DNA of 64,000 nucleotides from Paratinospora sagittata. Its lineage: Eukaryota; Streptophyta; Magnoliopsida; Ranunculales; Menispermaceae. Location of the stretch: assembly GCA_035771175.1 (NCBI GenBank), contig CM069600.1, forward strand, positions 8,455,729 through 8,519,728. Direction: 5' to 3'. Position numbers and translations under genes: made by a program. Below, one piece after another: positions 10,836 through 19,982 of this stretch (position 1 is the stretch's first letter; every line of letters starts with the position of its first letter). A model generated the notes under the pieces. That model saw only the letters and a list, made by a program, of their open reading frames with translations. It did no database searches and was not told where the DNA came from.

Positions 10836-11978
10836 CTACTGGTAATACTTATTAAGGTGCTCGACATTCCATGGCTTAGGAATTCTTCTTCCAGTCAGAT
10901 TTTCCAGCTCGTGCACCCTCGTGCGAAGTACCACTGTGATCTTGTAAGGCCCTTCCCAGTTAGGACCGAGGGCGCCTACTCCAGGCTCACGCGTGTTCAG
11001 TATGACCTTCCTTAACACTAGGTCACCAACTTTGAGGTTTTTGTGCTTCACCTTGGCGTTGTAGTACTTCGAGAACCTCTGCTGGTATGTCGTTAGCTTG
11101 AGCTGTGCCTGTTCCCTTATTTCTTCAAGTAGATCAAGGTCGGTGCGCTAAGCTTCCATGTTCCTGGCTTTGTCGAAGTAAGACGTCCTCAAGGTCGGTA
11201 TCCCAATTTCCACTGGTATGACGACCTCCATTCCGAAAGCTAAGGAGAATGGTGTTTCTCCTGTGGCTATTCGGGAGGTGGTGCGGAATGACCAGAGGAC
11301 TTCAGCCATGTCCTCAGCCCACATTCCTTTCTTTTCCTCGAGCCTGGCCTTCAGTGTGTGCTTGATAATCTTGTTCACAGCTTCCACCTGACCATTAGCT
11401 TGAGGATGGGCTAGAGTAAAAAAGTAATGTCGAATACCGAGGTCTTCACAGAATAATTGGAAACTTGCATTGTTGAATTATTTGCCATTATCGAATATGA
11501 TGGCGTACAAGACACCAAAACGAGACACAATCGGTTGCCAAATGAAGCTCGTGGTCTTCTGCTCAATAATTGTCGCTAACGGTTCGGCCTTTGCCCACTT
11601 GGTAAAGTAGTCAACAACTACAATTGCAAACTTGACCTGACCTGACCTGACCTTTATAGGTCATTAAAGGTCCTATCAGGTCCACCCCCACTAAGCAAAA
11701 GGTCATGGTCCCTGCATTGGAGAAAAAAAATTTGCCGGAGCTTAGATGTTTGTTCCATGTCTTTGGCACCTGTCACACTTTCGAGTTATCCTTATGGCGT
11801 CTTTGTGGATTGCTGGCCAATAATAGCCTTGGCGAAGGACCTTGTATGCAAGAGTCTTTCCACCTGAATGGTTACCACATACACCTGCGTGAATCTCCTC
11901 CAGAACTAGTCGTGCCTGCCCCTCCCACAGGCATCTTAAAAAAAGCATAGGGAAGCAGAGACCTTGATTCCCAGACAT
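10836..11978 (-). pseudogene. Integrase of Tat element E, broken
   Basis: On the minus strand an HHCC-type N-terminal region lies at 11978-11742 (EIHAGVCGNHSGGKTLAYK, QGYYWP, CDRCQRHG). The core follows, with stops and a small tandem duplication of 'ctgacctgac' near 11634. The region at 11387-11148 contains NKIIKHTLKARLEEKKG, VLWSFRTTSR and GETPFSLAFGMEVVIPVE, standard plant gypsy integrase. The C-terminal part at 11051-10836 reads GDLVLRKVILNTREPGVGAL and ends PWNVEHLNKYYQ. The last two blocks are still open. Frame breaks between blocks remove function. There is no RNase H upstream, because gag is fused directly to this integrase. Confidence 0.85.
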
Positions 11979-12610
11979 ATGTTTTCATAGCTCGATTTGA
12001 GGTATCGATTTGGTCTCCACCAAAGATTGTTCTTATCTCGCCCACTGGCCCAGTTTGGTTATCTTCCGGAGTCCTCTGCCGGTTGGGATTTTTCATGAAC
12101 TCCCTCAGATGAACTTTGCGGATTAGAGTTTCAATCTCCTGCTTGAGATCATAGCACTGGTCGGTATCGTGACTGTGGTCTCGATGTAATGGCATTACTT
12201 TTTTTTATCCCGCTGTTCGGCAGGCGTTTTCAACTTTCGGGGCCATCGGATGTACTCTCTGTTCTAGATCTCCAGGAGGACTTGCTTTCGTGAAGCAGTA
12301 AGAGGCGTGTAGTTGGAGTTCACGTTTTGAGGAACTTTGTTACTCCTCTGATCTTGGCTGCCAACATTCGATCTTTTTCGGCCTTCGTTGTCCTCCTTTG
12401 GGTCATATTCCCTTTCCTCTTGTTATCCTTATTCGAGCTTTTCAGGAACTCATTCGCCACTTGTTCTGCATCAGTTTGCTCGTTGACATTGATGTATTTT
12501 TCTGCTCGGTCAAAGATCTCTTTGTAGGTTTGCGCCATCTTTTTTCTAAGTGAATATTGGAACTTCTCGGGCCTTAACCCTGCGAGGAAAGCGGTGATCG
12601 TCGTTTTATC
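11979..12610 (-). pseudogene. Gag remnant of Tat element E
   Basis: Minus-strand frames at 12538-12320 (AQTYKEIFDRAEKYINVNEQ, a capsid-region phrase) and 12195-~11980 (HRDHSHDTDQCYDLKQEIE, LIRKVHLREFMKNP) match the gag/nucleocapsid region of plant Tat elements. In the second frame, homology to gag ends around GPVGEIRTIFGG (about 12020), and within a few tens of bases integrase homology starts in another frame. That places a deletion of protease, RT and RNase H at about 11970-12010. The gag N-terminus breaks off near 12610. Confidence 0.8.
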
Positions 12611-12822
12611 ACAAGGGGGGTTGTTAGAAAAAACAAAGGGGTTGGCCCCCTAAGGGGCCAACCCCTCCTGTTCGGCAACCGGTTCGTTTATAAATTTTTT
12701 TTATAAATATAAAGATATTATAAATCATATTATTATTATTATTATTATTATTATTTAAATTTGTAGTATTTAAAAAATAAGGGTGGGCAGTTTTCAAGAC
12801 CATTTTCTCATACCATAATAAC
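12611..12822 (-). other. 5' leader of element D with TTA microsatellite and primer-binding site
   Basis: Between the broken end of E and the 5' LTR of D lie a palindromic GC segment (ggttggcccc...ggggccaacc, about 12640-12667), a (TTA)n run at about 12728-12755, and on the minus strand TGGTATGAGA next to the LTR (12806-12815). That resembles the initiator-Met primer site TGGTATCAGAGC. No coding. Confidence 0.55.
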
Positions 12823-13993
12823 TGTCACACCTCGCCTCACTGATTCAGGGCGAGATGCAACAGTTAAGGCGTCAAGTGCTTAAACCACTCGATCAGAGTT
12901 CACATACAAAAGCATAGTGGCCCACATACAGTGAAAACTATTAAGGAAAATACTATTATATTGAAAACTTAGAGTTTGTTAATTATTACATGTCTTTATA
13001 GCAAAAAGACAACAAAAAGATAACAAGGATGAAGCCCCTACAAATGTACCAATACAACAAAAAGAGAGGAGTAGTCAAAAGAGAGGCGTCAAGAAGCTTG
13101 GAACCACCACGACCATAGCATGACCGATCTGACAGGACCTGGGGAGAGAACATACCCCGGGTTTGGCCATAACCCCCGGAATAAATCCACCCAACCCATC
13201 TTAATTCCCTGGAAAGATTAGCAGCGAAGTGGGCTCAACATCTCAGTGAGATCAAGCAGGGTAAACAAGTCTTACAAGCATAATAATAAGTATAGAACAA
13301 CAGTCATCAGAAAGTTAAGACACAACAATACAATCAAGCAATGATATGAATGAAATGTGGTCACATGGCATCACAGGTCAGGCACCATGCACTCGCAACC
13401 TGTGACCTGAGACACAGATACAATATCCAACAACTAAGAGGTCTCATGAGTTCTAATGCTAACCAGTGACAGTGTCACCTCCGGGTCCAGCGTAACAACA
13501 TAGCACCCAATAATACATTTATGGTAATCCATGGTTCAGCGTAACGGCATAACACCCATGGTTATGAATATAGCATTTGTGATAGATAACCTCATGCATG
13601 AAGTAAAGCGTGGTAACAGATATGATGCATGATGCTATGTAATTCATTATTAAACAAGTAAGAAATGTAAACTTACCCTTCATTCCCCACATTAACACAC
13701 TTGCAGTAGCATAGCGTTCTCTTCTACTTCTTGAAGTGTGCAGGGACACAGGAGAGTGCAAAAAGGGTCGACAGAAAGAAAAAAGAACGAGTGGCCTGCG
13801 AGTAGGACTGAGCGGGGGCGACCCCTTTTTATAAGGGTGGCCTCAAGGGGTCGGCCCCCCTTGGGGCTGGCCCCTTATGGGTACGGTCCTTTCCTTGGGA
13901 TCGTCCCACTATGGGGGTCTATTTTTTTCTCTGGAGGTGGTCTTTTCAAGCAAATAAATTAGTTTTACAGTAAAAAACATGGAGGGTGTTACA
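12823..13993 (-). repeat. 5' LTR of element D
   Basis: The plus strand begins TGTCACACCTCGCC and ends GAGGGTGTTACA, so it has inverted TG...CA ends. The right two thirds match 1-649 and 3725-3842. A GC-rich palindromic segment (about 13850-13880) and a TATA-like box are present here and missing from the other LTR. Open frames inside (13519-13761, 13738-13962) have counterparts in the left LTR and are LTR sequence. Confidence 0.85.
13824..13835 (-). promoter_or_regulatory. TATA-like box in the D LTR
   Basis: On the minus strand it reads CTTATAAAAAGG, in the element's transcription direction, within the LTR, followed downstream by the stretch toward the primer site. It is the likely core promoter of D. 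Confidence 0.5.
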
Positions 13994-14100
13994 GGTTACT
14001 AGTACCCTATTGGAGAGGGTACTAGCCCAGGCGACTCGATGTTGCGACCCGATGTTGTCTATGTAGGAAACTAGGTTCGTCACAGTTGGTATCAGAGCAC
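13994..14100 (+). mobile_element. Element F: LTR end and primer-binding site of another gypsy element
   Basis: Directly after D comes an LTR terminus (about 91 bp, ending GGTTCGTCACA at 14084), then GT and TGGTATCAGAGCAC at 14087-14100. The latter is a perfect-looking initiator-Met primer-binding site. The same LTR end occurs inverted at 18117-18195 (shared 'ttactagta', 'attggagagggtacta', 'gactcgatg'). D therefore appears to have inserted into the 5' LTR of F, which is plus-oriented. The rest of the F LTR lies left of the window. Confidence 0.7.
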
Positions 14101-14931
14101 AAATATACGACCTTTGATGTGAGGGGTTATGTAAGCCCAACAACATGAATAAGTCAAGGCTAGAGTGCAAGGCTTTAGAATTGAAAAAAAATTACCAAGT
14201 CATGAAAGTTAAGTTTACCATGTACATAAATTAGGAAGGTCGCGAGTATGCGTACTAGATAAGTATGCACGAATAGGAAGTGTGTTGCCTTCCTCTGACT
14301 TAGTTAAATACTAAGCTTAGCCTCGTAGAGGATAGCAAAGTGGCTAAAGAGAAAGTTGGAAAATATAGTTGTTAGTATCATCTATGGTCTTTGAGTGATT
14401 AGATGATTGAAGGATCTTCGATATGATCTCACAACATGATCATAATTAATAACGATGAGATTCGTACTCGTGTTCGTATATGATTGAGGATCAATCACAA
14501 TAGTGAATGTGGAATTATTCCTAGGTTATGGATATCACCTAGATAAGACTTTGTTCAATCAATGTATAATTGGATGGATTAGTGTCATGTAGATCTAAAA
14601 ACATGAAAGTAGATTGTGAAGATTTAACCAAGGAAGGCAATAAGGCGTGCGGTTATTATATTAAGAAATGAGAAATGAAGATGTGACTTCAATAAATCAT
14701 GTTTAAGATTTGAAGAAATGCAATGAAATTTGGTTTTAAGTCTCGATACTTCATGTATGGTGTTTGGCACTAAAATTTAGTTTTTTAAGGTTCTAAACAC
14801 CTCATTTTATGATTCATTTGAGTCCCTAAGTCCATTAATCTAGGGTTTCAATAAGTTCAAAGTCTCCAAATTTCTCAAGATATTAGGGGTATGTTCGGTA
14901 ATTTTCCTTGATATTTTAGTGGGGCGTCACA
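14101..14931. other. Start of F interior and an LTR terminus at 14931, no genes
   Basis: After the primer site there is about 600 bp of leader-like sequence without an open frame. The right edge, ...TGGGGCGTCACA at 14931, is on the minus strand TGTGACGCCCC, the same opening as solo LTR A, and should be the 5' end of a minus-oriented LTR that extends leftward to an undefined point. Copia sequence starts right after it. Confidence 0.45.
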
Positions 14932-17900
14932 AACAGACTCCTAAAAATATTGAAGAATAAAAAAACAAACTGATTATCAATAACTCCTAAAAATTAAGAC
15001 ATGACAACAGTAAGTTGGACTAACTTGTAACACTTTCCATTAGTGCAAACTTACTACCAACAACACTAAGAGCTCCTTGAAACTCTTCAAATTTAGCCTT
15101 AGCAATCTTTAGTAAAGATATCAGCTACTTGGTCTGTAGTTCGTATTTTCTTCAACTCAATGTCCTGAGTTAACACCTTCTCTCGAACAAAATGATAATG
15201 AGTTTTGATGTGTTTCATGCATGCATGGAACACTGGATTTCCAACATGCTTAATTGCACTTCATTTTCACAATGAATGGTGATTGGACATTTGAAATTTG
15301 CAACCATTTCTTGAATGAGCCTTTTAAGCCAGAGACATTTTTGAGTGGCCATCTTAGCTGTGACATACTCAACCTCACAACTTGAAAGAGCAACTGTAGT
15401 TTGTTTTTTATTGCACTAGGAGACTATAGCTGAATCTGTATTGAAACAATACCCTGTTGTGGGGCGTCTATCATTCACATTACCAGCCCAATATGCATCT
15501 ACAAAACCACTCAAAGTGAATGACATATTCTGCCTATAAAGTAAGCCAAAATTTAGAGTGCCTTTCACATAGCGGAAAATCTTCTTTGCTGCAATTAAAT
15601 GGTCCTCACATGGTGTGCCAATAAATTGAGAAATGACCCCTACAAAATACAAAATGTCAAGCTTTGTGATAGTTAAATAAAATAAACTACCAACAAGCTA
15701 ATGGAAAAATGTCGCATCCTCTAACAATGTTCCTTCATTTTCAGTTAACTTTAGGTAAGGTTGCAATGGAGTTGTCTTTGCTTTGACTCCCCAATACGAA
15801 AACGATCCAATAAACTTGTTGCATACCCTTTTTAAGAGACAAAATAACCATCACAATTTTTAACTTCTAGGCCAAGAAAACAGATAGCTTCACCCAAACT
15901 CTTCATGTGAAAACGAATGGACAAGTCATCTTGAAGACGAGTTATTTCAACATTGTTGTCTTCGGTAATGATCATGTCGTCCACATAAAAAAGAAGTGTC
16001 ATGAACCCCTCCATAGGGTGATGTCACGACTGACACCGAACACCACATTTGCCATATACAAATGTATATGATACTCTGTTAGCCTTCCAATACTCCAAAT
16101 TTACTAAACATTTTGACATAATCTCCTCATAAATACAAGGTCTCACATATACCTAATCAACCAACTCATTTTCCACCAAAGCAAATTTTAAGATCATGAA
16201 CACACATATCATTTCTATATCAAAATCCATAACTCATCTAGATTATAACCTATGCACAATATAAGGTGTTATATACATATATACAACCGAAAATAAATAA
16301 ACCCAACTCCTCAAACACATGCATCAAAAGTAATATGAAGAGTGTTTTACTTTTCTTCTGCCTTTCCCTTTCCCTTGGGAACTGTTCCTTAAATGTTTGA
16401 GAAAGAGTGAACAACCACAGCTCAGTGAATATTTTTAACTATGACATCATATATACATTCAACACAATTAACTCCATGCATCCAATTAACAAGTACAATA
16501 CATGATCAATGTAGAATCCAATGCAATAACCAGTCTAAATCATGCAAACACTAGTGAAAATCATACAATCACCCTCCTTCAAACCAATAGAGTGAGTGTA
16601 TACCCCTTGTTTGCGTTCTAACAAGGGTAGCACCAAGCCTATATTACTCAATTAATCCATTCATTCCTGGGTTCTTACTCTAGTAGGACAACACCAATGA
16701 CCATGAGTACTTTCACTGTTACTCATGCGAGTCTACATTCCTAGAGATTTCCCAAAGAATGATCTCATGTTCTAACTTGCTCCAACAAGTATAGACATGT
16801 TCCATTTCACAATCAGTTTCATGAATTCGAAACAAAATGCATATTCAATAACATGCTTAGCATTTCACAAATCAGGTTTATACAATACAATGCCATATAG
16901 GAAAACCAGAGTAGAGAAATACTCACAAAAGTGTACAATGCCTATCACTAATACGCTCTCTATATAGTTACTACACAAGCAGTTCACTTGTACACATAAC
17001 TCACTTCACCAATTTCATTGATAATTCACTGAGATTTTCACAATGAAAGCACAATAAATCATAATTTTGCATTAATTCACCAGAAAACACCCAAAATCAC
17101 CACTCTAACTAGCTCCCAAACCCTCAGCTGCTTCACAACTGAGTTTAGACATACAACCATGGAAACAACACATTTTGCGACAATTACTCAAGCAATTTAC
17201 CTTAATTTCATCAAGGACTTGCCTCCCAATCAATTGCTCACTAAAATCTTCCAATTCCAGTTCAGATCACGTTTCTCCAATCCGTCAATCTAACCGTCAA
17301 AAACCTACAAATTTCACATATGTTGCACAAGTCAAAGAGGGGAACACAAATATGCAATTTTTAGCTAAAAAAGGTCAATCCTTACCTTGGATTTAATAGC
17401 CCTAGCCTTTCCTCTTCTTCTCCATTCGTTTCCCTTGTTTTCTCTGCTCTCAACTGTCTCAAATGAGCTGAAATGATCGAGAAACCCCTTTTAATTTCGC
17501 ACAAACTGCCTTATCATCCACTTGAAAAAACCTGTTAGAACGCAGAGGAGCACGCTTTTCCTTGCCCAAAAAATAGATTTTCTTCTGTAAGCCTGTGAAA
17601 AGCGTGCTTCTAAATGTTCAAAGTGAAAATTTTCGTAAGTATCTGGTTCCAAATTTTATATCTAGGGTCCCAATTTACCTACCACCCTAGAATACACTTA
17701 ATTACCATAATCGAAGGCCATGTACATACATATACACGTATAAATACATCTGACAATACGTACAAGTCAACATATAGCTTTGACTCACAATTATGAGGTG
17801 TTACAAAATGCATTGTACACATCATGGTTGTTCTCTTAAGAAATAAGCTTGGATTTGCATTTGAAGACTTAAAACCACAAAAATAAAGATATTGAGCAAT

Positions 17901-18116
17901 ATTACCATACCAAGCTCGTAAGGTCTGCTTTAGGCCATACAAAGCTTTCTTAAGTCAACACCCATGATTAGGGAACTTTTTAGAAATAAATCCATGTGGT
18001 TGCACCATAAAAATGTCACGATCTAACGCCCAATAAAGGAATGCATTTTTCACGCCTAGTTGCCACAATTTCCAACCTTTAGATGCAACTAAAGAAATAA
18101 TTGTTCGAACTGTTAC
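14932..18116 (-). mobile_element. Element I: Ty1/copia remnant (RT and RNase H), split by LTR B
   Basis: Minus-strand copia polymerase fragments in order: 18110-17955 (RTIISLVASKGWKLWQL, VKNAFLYWALDRDIFM, the RT start), 17942-~17806 (YGLKQTLRAWYGNIAQYL, NPSLFLK), then a 1.78-kb insertion, then 16014-15832 (LLFYVDDMIIT, the YVDD catalytic motif). RNase H-related sequence follows at 15652-15416 (IAAKKIFRYVKGTLNFGLLY, VDAYWAGNVNDRRPTTGY) and in broken frames to about 15000. Gag, protease and integrase are missing upstream because another LTR starts at 18117. Stops and frameshifts are frequent, so it is inactive. Confidence 0.85.
16022..17805 (-). mobile_element. LTR B: 1.78-kb gypsy solo-type LTR inserted in copia RT
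   Basis: Read on the minus strand it begins TGTAACACCTCATAA and ends GTCGTGACA. It is collinear with the LTR at 33770-35579 in the opening 250 bp (shared 'atgttgacttg', 'acgtattgt', 'gaccctagat') and in the box near 16340-16440, and has nearly the same length (1784 and 1810 bp). It interrupts RT between the NPSLFLK and YVDD regions. The 5-bp flanks are 'ggtga' and 'aaatg', so no target duplication is visible. It holds no coding sequence; short frames inside are chance. Confidence 0.8.
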
Positions 18117-19447
18117 TGTGGCGACCCTAGTTTTCACTCAAGAAAACATCGAGTCACTCAGGTTAGTACCCTCTCCAATAGAGTACTAGTAACCCTCAAC
18201 CTTTACTCATTTTGCCATTCCCACAAACATGCAACCATGAACAAGTCACACATGGCATAGAAAACCACAAGACAAAGATAATCAACCAAAGTGCGGAATT
18301 ATCATGAAATATTAAGTAAAGTAATAGTTATTACAAACATCCATGTCCAAGGAAAATCTCAGAGTTTAATAAAAATCAAACATCTCCTAAACGAACTCGA
18401 GACGCCTTCAGCTCTATCTGGCACTTACCAACTAGAAGTGATGGAGTCAAGACCAGGAGAGAGAGATCAATATGCAATACTCTTGCCCTTGTTTAGGGCA
18501 CTGCAGGATTTAGAAAACTAAAGAAGTAGGGTGAGCTTATAGCCCAGTGAGATGATTTTGCATATCCACCATCCTATGCTCATCAATAGATTAAAATAAA
18601 GCTCACATCAATCATCGTAGAGGTTATAAGTACTAACGCCGATAAAGGTATGGAAATGAAGACCACTTCACCTTTTTAATATGCACATGAGGATGATTTG
18701 ACAAACTAAAGCCACATGTGAGCTTTTATGAAAGAACGGGCATGATGAAGACCATGTAACAATTTTGATAAGCATATGGAGATGATTTGACTGTGCAAAC
18801 TCACAATGAGATTTTAAGGAAAAACGGGTAGAATCACGACTACGTGACCTTTCAATGAAAAAGTACGAGCTTTTAAGTTAGCACTTGATTCTATGAGTTG
18901 ACCTACGAGTGGGCCTCTACGAAGAACATGCAGAACAAAGACAATGTGACATTCCAAGTTAGCAAATGAAAATTATTTGATGAAGCAGACCCATTTGAGA
19001 GCTTTTAAGGACGAATGGATAGGATAAAAACCACGTGACCTTCTAAGTAAGTACATGTAAGTGATTTTACAAGTAAACTTTTTCATGAGCTTCCAAACAA
19101 GACAGGAAATTTGAACATCACATGACCATCCAACAAAGCAAATGGATTTGATTATACTATAGTAGATTGACCTTAAGTTTCAATAAAAAAAAAACAAGTA
19201 GGGTGAACATGTGTGATTTAAGGTGATTCTATGAAGCAGTCTAGCCCAAGAGTTACTAACGGAGATTGGGTCGAAGCAAAATCTCATAGCAGTGAGAAAA
19301 AACAGGACCTCATTGCCATGATTAGAAGTGAAACCTAAGAATAAGAAGCAAGGACATAATCTCATAGCTATAAGTATTGGAACATGCAAATCAATGCTCA
19401 AATGGAAGACTCGTGAGGCAGAAGGTTGCAAACGCACTTTTGATAAG
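18117..19447 (-). repeat. LTR G (same family as the F LTR) and unassigned flank
   Basis: The minus-strand LTR end GGGTCGCCACA lies at 18117 against copia RT. The next 80 bp match the F LTR end. A box typical of these gypsy LTRs occurs inverted near 18530-18560 ('gggtgagctt...gcccagtgag'). Its other end is not clear; it probably lies before about 19190. The remainder, to 19447, has repeated phrases ('gtgacctt', 'gagcttttaag') with no gene. It has no adjoining primer site, so it is a solo or 3' LTR. Confidence 0.6.
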
Positions 19448-19982
19448 TGTTGGATACCCAAGAAGGGTGTGAATTGGGTGTAATAGTAAAAAATGACAAA
19501 GGTTTAACACAAACTTATCCTTTTTATAGGCTATCCTTTTATTGGTTAAGGATGAACCTACAATGTCTTTATATGGGCTAAGGATGAAACACTTAACCCT
19601 TTCCAAGCAAAAAGGTTGAAACTAAGCCCCTTGATTCCAACCTTAAGATTTATAAGTAATTGATAATCACTTGATTTGTTTTGTTTCAACTAGAATCAAA
19701 TCAAAGAAACTAAATAATAAATGTTTATTATAAATTATTAGAACAATTACAATGAAGCCAAACATTACAAATCAACCAGTACAAGATATGAATATTGAGC
19801 TCAAGAATTATAGAGACCTTACAATAAATTTTACCTTCCTTTCATCAATACTGCTCAAAAGAAATACATTTGCAAGGCTTTGAAGGATGCTTAATGAGAA
19901 AGCTTGAAATCCATAATTTGAATCACCAAATCTTTGATTTTGAGATTTGAAAAATGAGGAAAGGGTTTGAATTTGGAAATCT
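19448..19982 (-). repeat. Fragment of a SIRE-like copia LTR (J2)
   Basis: It begins TGTTGGATACCCAAGAAGG and shares with the next LTR the terminal phrase that on the minus strand reads 'aattca-c-cc--cttgg'. It contains 'aaggataag' style motifs also seen at 26810-27110. Another LTR terminus starts at 19983, so this is a partial LTR interrupted or bounded by it. Confidence 0.5.

Larger units (their letters stand above)
6643..12610 (-). mobile_element. Element E: Tat-type Ty3/gypsy retrotransposon with internal pol deletion and antisense gene
   Basis: A minus-strand gypsy element lies inside D. From right to left it has a gag remnant (12610-~11980), integrase (11978-10836), a plus-strand antisense gene (7890-10169), a polypurine tract (7523-7535) and an LTR (6643-~7522) starting TGTTGGTGCAA. 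The integrase C-terminal phrase (GALGPNWEGPYKI, PWNVEHLNKYY) and the antisense gene point to the Tat lineage, in which additional ORFs between integrase and the 3' LTR are established. Protease, reverse transcriptase and RNase H are absent. A 5' LTR is not seen at the right end, which breaks off near 12610. No target duplication was found for its left flank 'gctat'. Confidence 0.8.
1..13993 (-). mobile_element. Element D: chromovirus-type Ty3/gypsy retrotransposon, nested and degraded
   Basis: The same roughly 1.2-kb repeat occurs at the left edge (1-649 plus 3720-3842) and at 12823-13993 in the same orientation. Read on the minus strand it starts near TGTAACACCC and ends in GTGTGACA, so the pair are LTRs of one minus-strand element. 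A polypurine tract lies just right of the left copy (about 3845-3856), and a weak initiator-Met-type primer site lies just left of the right copy. Between them are minus-strand RNase H, integrase and chromodomain remnants. The interior is broken by a solo LTR (650-3719) and a Tat-type element (6643-12610). Gag, protease and most of RT of D are missing. The left LTR runs off the window, so its target duplication cannot be checked. Lineage (Tekay/Del-like) is inferred from the chromodomain and LTR style. Confidence 0.8.

Noticed and set aside
14087..14100. Primer-binding site of element D
   Set aside because: It is a good initiator-Met site but lies outside the D LTR and in plus orientation, so it belongs to element F; the D site is the weaker one at 12806-12815.
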